From Oscillospiraceae bacterium (GTDB taxonomy: Bacteria; Bacillota; Clostridia; Oscillospirales; QAMX01): 56,698 nucleotides of DNA. Positions within the stretch are counted from its first letter, which is position 1. Each line of letters begins with the position of its first letter. The position numbers were made by a program, and so were the translations under genes. The stretch is taken from the NCBI GenBank assembly GCA_015067715.1, contig SVLY01000012.1, positions 1 through 56,698 of the forward strand. The letters are read 5' to 3'. Below the pieces are notes generated by a model. It did no database searches. It had not been told where the DNA came from and saw nothing but the letters and a program-made list of their open reading frames with translations. Positions 35,601 to 42,256 of this stretch are shown piece by piece.

Positions 35601-35897
35601 TTCTGCGATACGACCCTGGTGGAGAATGACCGCGCCGGCTATCTGGACGCGGAACGCCCGAAGACCCAGCACGCGCCACTCCGCCTCGCGGACGGTGGCA
35701 AAGGCCTCGGGAAGTATATCGTCGGTGGTCTCGCCGGCCTCAAGGCGGGCCCTTAGCTTATCCGTCATAGAGCGAAGCTCTTCGTCGGACATGGCAGAGA
35801 ATTTGTCCTCAAGGGCAAAGACCGCGTCAACGTATTTTCGGTTTTTCTTGATCTCTTTTGCGCTGCTCGTGCCGAACAGCTTCTGAAGAATGCTCAT
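32652..35897 (-). CDS. secA: Preprotein translocase ATPase SecA, enlarged
   Basis: Motor of the Sec pathway. Walker A MKTGEGKT at 100-107, DEVD at 207-210, GMTGTA at 461-466, NMAGRGTDILLGG at 577-589 and the RGRSGRQGD helicase motif at 761-769 are all present. At 1081 residues it is about 240 longer than Bacillus SecA. Two insertions account for most of this: a very acidic, Ser/Glu-rich stretch at about 313-376, and about 140 residues at about 593-732 inside NBD2. The usual C-terminal zinc motif (CxCxSGxxxxxC) is missing; the tail is Pro/Ala/Lys-rich and ends SKHGGKGKR. Monocistronic. Confidence 0.96.
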   Translation of the reverse strand: MSILQKLFGTSSAKEIKKNRKYVDAVFALEDKFSAMSDEELRSMTDKLRARLEAGETTDDILPEAFATVREAEWRVLGLRAFRVQIAGAVILHQGRIAEMKTGEGKTTTALFPSYLNALTGKPVHVVTVNEYLAKFQGEQMGLVHKFLGLSVGVILHDMSSEARRAAYACDVTYGTNNEFGFDYLRDNMALSAEEMVQRGHSFAIVDEVDSILIDEARTPLIISGMGEESTDDYVKADAFVKRLKSFTKTEEDDSKTGLDYIFDKSAREGEHFDTDYTVDYVINEKDRTAQLTAAGIQKAEKYFGIDNLFATGEEDSDSAARDNSTDEKLSESEMSEFENDLSEEEREAIALRQSEEEEKKARAELELAKKRSDNRKLVHHIEQALKAHGLFKKDVNYVIQNGEIIIVDEFTGRLMYGRRYSEGLHQAIEAKEHVSIRRESRTLATITFQNYFRLYTKLSGMTGTAKTEEEEFRHIYGLDVIEIPTNMPMIRQDHPDVVFKTEKAKFNAVIEEVIRCHEKGQPVLVGTVSIEKNELLSKMLKAKGVPHTVLNAKHHASEAEIIAQAGQSGAVTIATNMAGRGTDILLGGNAELLAKKQLLQEFFENEGAQIKRSSDAARLAYKQAIQTVMDPPKNPPAAPTPEQVDLENRVRGLRNQIAAANPKLGKKELTAAMIKTVDSVFDKQLEAELSRVSEIITYEASSRTATNDEKILAVRENYNRLYAGFKTQTTADREKVIAAGGLYVIGTERHESRRIDNQLRGRSGRQGDPGESRFYISMEDDLLRLFGGDRMKSMMDRLTGEEDVAMDVKMLSGAIENAQGRIESRNYQMRKRVLEYDDVINIQRETIYKERHRVITGETDDAELLEKIRGMLRDTVSGYAADAISKYSSGKSHTLGDAGLGYLAGLTVPAFISESSFRALSGDMTRLSAADLGALLGDEAEKRFASRTEEFGEKNMADHCRCVLLSQVTEKWMENIDDMDQLRTGINLRAYGQVDSVNVYKNEGYELYESMLSRIREDTSKDVMTLSPLETKARLERRRAPAPAAPAQPRRIRVAAPTSAPKKAPGSSIPTSKHGGKGKR

Positions 35898-35927
35898 CTA
35901 TACATACCTTTCGGAGTCATTTCCATA

Positions 35928-35936
35928 ATTATATCA
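35928..35936 (-). promoter_or_regulatory. Extended -10 promoter of secA
   Basis: On the minus strand TGATATAAT (35936-35928), about 30 bp upstream of the secA start. No good -35 box is seen, as expected for an extended -10 element. Confidence 0.5.
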
Positions 35937-36047
35937 TATGCCGCAAAAATAAGAAACAATTTTTTGTAAATAAGTGTGGGAAAATAATCGGAAATATGAT
36001 ATACTATAGGGGTGAAGAAATACCCTTGAACGAAAGGCAGGATATAT

Positions 36048-37766
36048 ATGGATTGCAAGACAAAATTCGCGCTCTGGAGCCATCGCACTGATCTTCCCGA
36101 AGAATATGCCGCCGAGCTTTCCGCCATGACCGAAAAGGATATTGCCGAGGCTTTTTCTGCGGATCTGGCCTTTGGAACGGCGGGTCTGCGGGGCATAATG
36201 GGTGCCGGCACCAACCGCATGAATATCTATACCGTGGCTCAGACCTCCCGCGCCATTGCGGATGAGATCAACTCCCGGGGACCCGAGGCAGCCGCAAGGG
36301 GCGCCGTCGTGTGCTGTGACTGCCGGAACAACTCTCTGCGCTTTGCCGCCATCGCCGCCGGCGTTCTTGCCAAAAACGGCGTTTCCGTCCGCCTGTTTGA
36401 CGATATGCGTCCCACTCCCGAGCTGAGCTTTGCCGTGAGGGAATACGGCTGTGAGTTTGGCGTTAACATCACCGCCAGCCACAACCCCAAGGAGTACAAC
36501 GGCTACAAGGTCTACGGCGCAAACGGCGCTCAGATAAACGACGCTGAGGCAGACGCCATCTCTGCCAGAAGAAGCGCCATCGATATGTTTGCCCAGTTTG
36601 CCTCCGAGGACGAGTTTTCTCCCGAGGCGCTGAAAGCTCTGGGCGTTAAGATCATCGGCGCTGAGACCGACGAGGCTTTTCTTGCCCGGGTCATGTCCTG
36701 TGCCATCACCGAGGACGCCGCAAAGTCCGTTCCGGACATGAAGATCGTCTACACCCCCTTCCACGGTACCGGCCGTCTGCTGGTGCCCGAGGTTTTGCGC
36801 CGCCGGGGCTTTGGAAACATCGTCTGCGTTGAAGAGCAGATGGTTCCGGACGGCAATTTCCCCACAGTTGCAAGCCCCAACCCCGAGGACATCGCGGGCT
36901 TTGAGCTTGCCATAGGTTACGCCAAAAAGGTCGGCTCCGACCTTATAATCGGCACAGACCCCGACGCCGACCGCATCGGACTTATCGTCCGCAGGGAGGA
37001 CGGGGAATACGTTAACATAACCGGCAACCAGCTTGGCGTTCTGCTGGCAGACTACATTTTTGCCGCAGGGGGCGCAAACGGCAGACTTCCCGAAAAGCCC
37101 GCCGTTGTGACCACCATCGTCTCCACAATGATGGCCAAAAAGGTCTGCGAGGCCAACGGCGGGATCTACGGCGAGGCCTTCACCGGCTTCCGCTTTATCT
37201 CCGAAAAGATGGATGAGCTCGAGGCCGTCGGCGCCAGAGCCGTGCTCTGCTTTGAAGAGAGCTACGGCTATCTCTCCGGCACCCACGCCCGTGACAAGGA
37301 CGCCGTAGTCGCCGCAATGCTGGTGGCAGAGCTTGCCGCCTACCACGCCGCCCGTGGCCGCACCCTTGCCCAGGCCCTTGATATGCTCATGGAAAAATAC
37401 GGCTGGTACCGTGAAAAGACCCTTAACATCAAAATGCCGGGTCTCGACGGCCTTGAGAAAATGGCCGCCCTCATGGCCGGTCTCAGAGAGAGCTCTCCCG
37501 AGACCTTCGGAGGCACCGCCGTTAAGTCCGTCTGCGATTACCGCCCGGGCATACGCAAATTCCCCTGCGGAAAGACCGAAGAGCTTCCCCTTAAAAACTC
37601 CAACGTTCTGGCCTTTGAGCTTGAGGACGGCTGTAAGGTCATCATCCGTCCCTCCGGCACAGAGCCCAAGGTGAAGGTCTACGTGCTCACGGTTGCAGGC
37701 TCCAAAGCCCGGGCCGAAGAGCTTCTCGCCCGCTATTCCGCCGCCGCCGAAAAGCTGGCAGACTGA
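36048..37766 (+). CDS. Phosphoglucomutase/phosphomannomutase family enzyme
   Basis: Interconverts hexose 1- and 6-phosphates, linking glycolysis to cell wall and glycogen precursors. The 572 residues match the long PgcA/ManB type. FGTAGLRGIMGAGTNRMN is near 42-59; the phosphoserine loop is TASHNPKEYNGYKVY near 143-157; the metal loop GTDPDADRIGL is near 304-314; sugar-binding EESYGYLSG is near 404-412; the phosphate-binding loop RPSGTEPKVKVY is close to the end. ATG with a weak AGG site. Confidence 0.93.
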   Translation: MDCKTKFALWSHRTDLPEEYAAELSAMTEKDIAEAFSADLAFGTAGLRGIMGAGTNRMNIYTVAQTSRAIADEINSRGPEAAARGAVVCCDCRNNSLRFAAIAAGVLAKNGVSVRLFDDMRPTPELSFAVREYGCEFGVNITASHNPKEYNGYKVYGANGAQINDAEADAISARRSAIDMFAQFASEDEFSPEALKALGVKIIGAETDEAFLARVMSCAITEDAAKSVPDMKIVYTPFHGTGRLLVPEVLRRRGFGNIVCVEEQMVPDGNFPTVASPNPEDIAGFELAIGYAKKVGSDLIIGTDPDADRIGLIVRREDGEYVNITGNQLGVLLADYIFAAGGANGRLPEKPAVVTTIVSTMMAKKVCEANGGIYGEAFTGFRFISEKMDELEAVGARAVLCFEESYGYLSGTHARDKDAVVAAMLVAELAAYHAARGRTLAQALDMLMEKYGWYREKTLNIKMPGLDGLEKMAALMAGLRESSPETFGGTAVKSVCDYRPGIRKFPCGKTEELPLKNSNVLAFELEDGCKVIIRPSGTEPKVKVYVLTVAGSKARAEELLARYSAAAEKLAD

Positions 37767-37916
37767 CAAAACGCAAATATAAAAACCGATACGGAAGCTA
37801 AAGTGTGTTGTTCTTATCGGAATATTTGTAATCATACCTGTTTCTGTTAAGAACCAGCAAGTGCATTTGTATGCACAAATTCACTGCTGCAGTAGCCCAA
37901 AACCACAGAGCAACAG

Positions 37917-37960
37917 AAAAGAGAAGATTCGTTTTAATTACGAGTCTTCTCTTTCTTTTT
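37917..37960 (+). terminator. Terminator-like hairpin downstream of the phosphohexomutase gene
   Basis: Stem of about 15 bp with one G-T pair (37917-37932 with 37940-37954), AT-rich loop, then CTTTTTG. It lies 150 bp past the stop codon. Confidence 0.7.
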
Positions 37961-37999
37961 GTCTGTTAAGTGATATGCTGACTTCTATTCGCCATAAAC

Positions 38000-38089
38000 T
38001 GTCCGCAGGACAATATCACTGCGAAGCAATATAACTGTGCCGAAGGCACAATATAACTGGCGTGATACTCCAAGCGGAGTATCACGCCA
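38000..38089. repeat. Array of four mini-hairpins with ATAT spacers
   Basis: TGTCC-GCA-GGACA (38000-38012), TGC-GAA-GCA (38020-38028), TGTGCC-GAA-GGCACA (38036-38050) and a 14-bp perfect stem with an AAGC loop (38058-38089). The units are joined by ATATCAC or ATATAAC spacers. The last hairpin could also end the minus-strand MATE transcript. Confidence 0.75.
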
Positions 38090-38107
38090 ATCCGTATCGA
38101 TTATTTC

Positions 38108-39484
38108 TCAGCCCTCGTTCAGGCTGTTTTCCGCAATTCCAAGGCGGTTTGATTTCCAGCGGCCTGTGAAGATGAACCAGCCGCAGAGCAGGATCGAACC
38201 AACGGTTGCCGCCGGGGCGCCGGCACCGATGCCGAACATTCCCAGATCGCAGGCGTAGCCCAAAAGCCAGGCTACGGGCATTCTCAGCAGGATAGAGCAG
38301 GTAATGCCATTGATAAGTGAAAAGGTGGTGTGGCCGGAGGCGATGATGAGACCGTTGAAACAGAAGAAGAAGGCCACGAAGAGGTAGTCAAAGGCAAAGG
38401 CGCGCATATAGTCTATGCCAAGCTCGATGACCTTTGGTGTGTCCGTGAAGATGCGGATGATAAAGCCGGGGAAGATCTGGACAAGGGCAAATATGGCGGC
38501 GCTTATGCAGAAGGCAATGCGGATGGCGATCCACATGGTCTTTTTTGCCCTGTCGTAATAACCGGCGCCGATGTTCTGGCCGGCCATTGATGAGACCGAG
38601 GAGCTCATTGCCAGAGCGGGAAGAATGGCAAAGCTGTTGAACTTACCAACCACGCCGATGGCTGTGGAGGCGTCAACGCCGCCGTAGTTGTTTGCAAGGG
38701 CGGTCATGAGCATGAAGGAGATGGAGCTGATCGTGTTCTGAATAGAGGAGGGGAAGCCCAGCTTGAAGATGAGAAGAAGCTTGTCCCCCTTGGGGATGAA
38801 GCTTTTCAGCTTGAAGTCAAAGGAGAAGCCCTTTTTGATAAGCCAGATGATGGAGAGCACGAGGGAGATCCCCTGGGCGATGACCGTTGCCAGAGCCGCG
38901 CCGTCCGCCGAGCGGCCAAGAGCGCCGACGAAGAGAAAGTCAAGGCCGATGTTTGAAACGCAGGCGATGAGCACGAACCAGAAGGGGCTCTTTGAATCCC
39001 CCAGACCGCGCAAAATACTGCTGACGGCGTTGTAGCCGAAAATGAATATCGTTCCGCAAAGGCAGATGATGAGGTAGGAATGAGCCTCGTCGAAGGACTC
39101 GGGAGGAGTCCGGAGCAGGTTGAGCAGGGGCTTTGCAAGGAAGACGAAAATTGCGGTGAGCAGTACGGAGGCAGCTATAAGCATGGTGAACAGGGTGCCG
39201 ATGGCCTCGTTGACGTCCTTGTGCTTTTTCGCGCCGAAATACTGGCTGATGAGCACCGTGCCGCCAACAGTGAAGCCGATGACCAGGTTTGTGACCAGCA
39301 TGGTCACCTGGCTTCCCAGCGAAACGCCGGAGATGGCTTCGTCTCCACGGAACCAGCCCACGATGAGCATATCCGCAACGCTGTAGAGAGCCTGGATTAT
39401 GTTTGAGAGAAGAAAGGGGAGGGAAAACCGTATCAGGTTTTTGGATACGCTTCCCTGAGTGAGGTCTGTCTGAAAGTTTGCCAA
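38108..39484 (-). CDS. MATE family efflux transporter
   Basis: A 458-residue multidrug/toxin extrusion protein with twelve predicted spans in two similar halves (first half starts SLPFLLSNIIQALYSVADMLIVGWF, second near SSISFMLMTALANNYGG). Such proteins export cationic or other compounds using Na+ or H+. The substrate cannot be inferred. TTG start at 39484 with GGAG 9 bases upstream; a TTGATT / TAGAAT promoter-like pair with 18-bp spacing lies before it. Confidence 0.9.
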   Translation of the reverse strand: MANFQTDLTQGSVSKNLIRFSLPFLLSNIIQALYSVADMLIVGWFRGDEAISGVSLGSQVTMLVTNLVIGFTVGGTVLISQYFGAKKHKDVNEAIGTLFTMLIAASVLLTAIFVFLAKPLLNLLRTPPESFDEAHSYLIICLCGTIFIFGYNAVSSILRGLGDSKSPFWFVLIACVSNIGLDFLFVGALGRSADGAALATVIAQGISLVLSIIWLIKKGFSFDFKLKSFIPKGDKLLLIFKLGFPSSIQNTISSISFMLMTALANNYGGVDASTAIGVVGKFNSFAILPALAMSSSVSSMAGQNIGAGYYDRAKKTMWIAIRIAFCISAAIFALVQIFPGFIIRIFTDTPKVIELGIDYMRAFAFDYLFVAFFFCFNGLIIASGHTTFSLINGITCSILLRMPVAWLLGYACDLGMFGIGAGAPAATVGSILLCGWFIFTGRWKSNRLGIAENSLNEG

Positions 39485-39578
39485 ATTCGTATACTCCGTT
39501 TTGTCAGAAATTCAACGGTTATTCTACAATAATTTGTAAGGCTAAATCAATTGGCAGATAATACGAAGATTTGCGCTC

Positions 39579-40319
39579 TTATCTGCGGCTTTCGTATGCA
39601 GTGGGAAAAACCGCGCGTTCCAACACCTGTCCCACGGGCTGACGGATGACCAGGGTGGCCAGGTGGTCCATGGGCGTTTCGCTCTTGTTTATCAGAACGA
39701 GGTTTTCGCCCCGGAAAAGGGTGACAAAGCCTGCGGCAGGGTAGACCGTGAGAGAGGTTCCTGCCACGATAAGCAGGTCGGCGCGACTTATGGCGGAGAT
39801 CGCGCGGTCCATGGTATCCCCGTCCAGGGCTTCGCCGTAGAGCACAACGTCCGGCTTTATCAGACCGCCGCATGAGCAACGGGGAATGCCCGCGGTAGAG
39901 AGGATATGCTCTGCGGAATATACCCTTCCGCACTTGCGGCAGATATTTCTGTTTGCGCAGCCGTGGAGCTCACACACGTTTTTGCTCCCTGCAAGGGTAT
40001 GGAGCCCGTCGATATTCTGGGTTATGACCGCAAGAAGCTTTCCCTCCTCCTCAAGCCTTGCAAGAGCCCTGTGGGCGGCGTTGGGACGGGCGTCGGGACA
40101 GAGCATCTTCTCCCGGTAGAACCTGTAAAATTCTTCGGTTTCGGCGTAGAAAAAATCGTGGGAGAGAATTGTCTCGGGGGGATAGTCGTATTTCTGTGAA
40201 TAGAGCCCGTCGGGCGAGCGGAAGTCCGGAATGCCGGATTCCGTGCTCACCCCGGCGCCCCCGAAGAAGACTATCCGGTTTGAGCTTTCGATAAGGCTTG
40301 AGAGCTTTTCTGTGTTCAT
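39579..40319 (-). CDS. NAD-dependent protein deacylase, sirtuin family
   Basis: Removes acyl groups from protein lysines using NAD+. Start ATG 40319 has GGAGGT upstream; longer in-frame readings run through the divergent promoter. The 246 residues show GGAGVSTESGIPDFR (20-34), TQNIDGLH (100-107), catalytic His119, the zinc cysteines 127, 130, 148 and 150 (CRKC and CSC), and the C-terminal GTSLTVYPAAG. Spacing CxC for the second pair is a variant of the usual CxxC. Divergent from the exported protein gene at 40428. Confidence 0.93.
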   Translation of the reverse strand: MNTEKLSSLIESSNRIVFFGGAGVSTESGIPDFRSPDGLYSQKYDYPPETILSHDFFYAETEEFYRFYREKMLCPDARPNAAHRALARLEEEGKLLAVITQNIDGLHTLAGSKNVCELHGCANRNICRKCGRVYSAEHILSTAGIPRCSCGGLIKPDVVLYGEALDGDTMDRAISAISRADLLIVAGTSLTVYPAAGFVTLFRGENLVLINKSETPMDHLATLVIRQPVGQVLERAVFPTAYESRR

Positions 40320-40364
40320 GAACGTAAAACCTCCGGTAGCAGACGTATTTTTGCCCACCGCGCC

Positions 40365-40393
40365 TTGACGGACGGGGCGGGGAATGGTAAAAT
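40365..40393 (+). promoter_or_regulatory. Promoter of the exported protein gene at 40428
   Basis: TTGACG (40365-40370), 17-bp spacer, TAAAAT (40388-40393), 35 bp upstream of the start codon. Confidence 0.7.
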
Positions 40394-40427
40394 AAGGTAT
40401 TACCGAAATATTGGGAGAAACAGGATC

Positions 40428-42104
40428 ATGAGATCGAAGTATATGAGAAAAATCTGCTGGGCAATTGTCTGTCTTGCCCTTGTTCTGGGGCTCTTGCCCC
40501 GGGCGCGGGCTCTTGGGGGCACGGTTGCATCCTCTGAGGAGCTTGTTGAGGTTCTGGGCGGAGGCGAATATGCCTGCGTCGTGGGCTCGCCGGACGGAGA
40601 GGTTGTTCAGCTTTTGCAGGACGTTTACCTTGTGCTGGACACCGTGACCGTTATCGCCGGAGAGGTAATGCTTGACCTTAACGGATACGGGCTCTATGCC
40701 GAGACCACCGCCATAGTTGTGGAAAACGGCGCCGCCCTTGATATTATGGATACCTCCGGCGGAGCAGGTCTGTTGGTTGGCTATTCGGACAGCGGAGCGG
40801 GAACGGTCGTGAATTACGGCGAGCTTGAGATACACTCCGGCTTTTACGTTGCTGAGGGTGAGGAGAGCGCAGTTTTTCAGAACTACGGCAACATGGTGAT
40901 ACACTACTGCGAGACCTGGACCATGGGCATAGACCTTTTGATCTGCGACGGCATTACCTCCGTGGAAAATGGATATTTCCATTCCGACGGCTATACCGCT
41001 GTGGGAATGGAGTCCGGTGTGCTCGACGTCCAAAGCGGCTATTTTGAGGGTGAGATGTTCGGCCTCTACGCGGACAACCGCTTTTCCTACGGCGGAGAGA
41101 TGATCGTTAATATCGGTGAGGGCTCGTTCTCCGGAAGAACGCAGGTGGGCGCGGCGTTTTTCTGCGATCCGGAAAAGGACACCCGCGTGACCGTGAACGA
41201 CGGTGTGTTCATCGGCGCCGAGGCGGGACTTTATATGAACAACGTCGGCCACACCGCGGTTATCAACGGCGGCCAGTTCTCCTGTGACGGAGACGGGGGT
41301 CTTGGAGGCATCGTGTCCTACCTGGGCGAGTCCGAGGGCACCAGCGTTGACGTTATAGGAATGCACGTGGGCGAGCTTCTGGGCGAGGGCTGTTATCTTG
41401 AGCCCTCCGGAACGGACGTTTACGTTGAACAGGGCGGAACGGTAAACTATTTTTACGACCGCACCGGAAGTATGGTTTACGTTTTTGCCGAAGAGATCGA
41501 CTACGACAGCTTTGAGTGGGTTGTAAAAGAGGTGAGCTCCATTGAGTTTGAGCCTCTTGAGCTCTCAGCCGACGGGGACTGGTATCCCCAGTGCGAGGCA
41601 TACGCCCTTGAGCACGTGAGAATGAAGCTGGAAGAGCTGGGTTACTGGGAAGATGCGGCGAACGTAACCGTCGTCTACAACGGTTTCGTCTCTCCCTACG
41701 ATATGGAGCCCGGCGAGATGGGTGAGTTCAGCTTTTTCGTGGATTTCGGAAACGGATATATGTCGGACTATATGTGCTTTGACGTGTGGGTCTCCCAGCG
41801 TGAACCCGCAGAAACCGTACCTCCGGAGTGGAGCGGACCTGAGACCGGTGACGACCTTATTATCACCGATCCCCCCGGATGGAACGAGTGGGAGCCCGAA
41901 AACCCCATCCACGGGGGAGCAGACGGCTTTGACGGCAGCTTTTCATCCCTTCTGCCTCAGTGGCTTCTCGATATGAACTGGATCAGCGTCTTGACCTGGG
42001 TGGGAGTTATCCTTACTATGCTGGTGCTGGGGCTTTTGAACCTTGTTTTGCTGGGGGCGATAATTACCGTCATCGTTCTGAAAGTGAGAAAAAACAGAAA
42101 ATAA
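40428..42104 (+). CDS. Exported surface protein with C-terminal membrane anchor
   Basis: A 558-residue protein of unrecognised family. ATG 40428 follows GGGAGAAA. A signal peptide (RKICWAIVCLALVLGLLPRARA) is cleaved or anchors the start. Residues about 30-320 carry irregular short units rich in Gly, Val, Asn and acidic residues (ENGAALDIMDTSGGAGLLVG, NYGELEIHSGFYVAEGE), which suggests a right-handed parallel beta-helix as in adhesins or polysaccharide-binding proteins. Then a Ser/Pro/Glu linker and a C-terminal span (VGVILTMLVLGLLNLVLLGAI) with a KVRKNRK tail. No LPXTG motif. Monocistronic. Confidence 0.78.
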   Translation: MRSKYMRKICWAIVCLALVLGLLPRARALGGTVASSEELVEVLGGGEYACVVGSPDGEVVQLLQDVYLVLDTVTVIAGEVMLDLNGYGLYAETTAIVVENGAALDIMDTSGGAGLLVGYSDSGAGTVVNYGELEIHSGFYVAEGEESAVFQNYGNMVIHYCETWTMGIDLLICDGITSVENGYFHSDGYTAVGMESGVLDVQSGYFEGEMFGLYADNRFSYGGEMIVNIGEGSFSGRTQVGAAFFCDPEKDTRVTVNDGVFIGAEAGLYMNNVGHTAVINGGQFSCDGDGGLGGIVSYLGESEGTSVDVIGMHVGELLGEGCYLEPSGTDVYVEQGGTVNYFYDRTGSMVYVFAEEIDYDSFEWVVKEVSSIEFEPLELSADGDWYPQCEAYALEHVRMKLEELGYWEDAANVTVVYNGFVSPYDMEPGEMGEFSFFVDFGNGYMSDYMCFDVWVSQREPAETVPPEWSGPETGDDLIITDPPGWNEWEPENPIHGGADGFDGSFSSLLPQWLLDMNWISVLTWVGVILTMLVLGLLNLVLLGAIITVIVLKVRKNRK

Positions 42105-42114
42105 AGCTTAACCG

Positions 42115-42152
42115 AGCCGTTCTGCCCCCGTGACGGGCAGAACGGCTTTTTT
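42115..42152 (+). terminator. Terminator of the exported protein gene
   Basis: Perfect 13-bp GC-rich stem (42115-42127 with 42135-42147), 7-base loop, then a six-T run. Confidence 0.9.
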
Positions 42153-42185
42153 GTTCCCGTCCGGAAAGATAATAACACAAAACGG

Positions 42186-42215
42186 TTGACAAAGCAAGGG
42201 AAACTGTGATAACAT
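42186..42215 (+). promoter_or_regulatory. Promoter of the TraB/GumN lipoprotein gene
   Basis: TTGACA (42186-42191), 18-bp spacer, TAACAT (42210-42215) preceded by TGA (extended -10), 41 bp upstream of the ATG. Confidence 0.7.
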
Positions 42216-42256
42216 TTGTGTGTAAAATAAAAAGTTTTCAACAGAGGGAGAGAGAT

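Larger units (their letters stand above)
37767..38107. other. 341-bp repeat-rich intergenic region between convergent genes
   Basis: No coding sequence seen. It holds, left to right: half of an inverted repeat (CGATACGGA at 37787-37795), a small hairpin GTGCAT/ATGCAC (37861-37876), a terminator-like hairpin (37917-37960), an array of four short hairpins (38000-38089), and the other half of the inverted repeat (TCCGTATCG at 38091-38099). Confidence 0.75.

Noticed and set aside
38000-38089. CRISPR array
   Set aside because: Units are short hairpins of different stems with constant spacers, the reverse of a CRISPR layout, and no cas genes are present.
39579-41366. A 595-codon minus-strand frame as one large sirtuin fusion
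   Set aside because: The upstream half is antisense to the exported protein gene and crosses its promoter. The sirtuin starts at 40319 with a good GGAGGT site.
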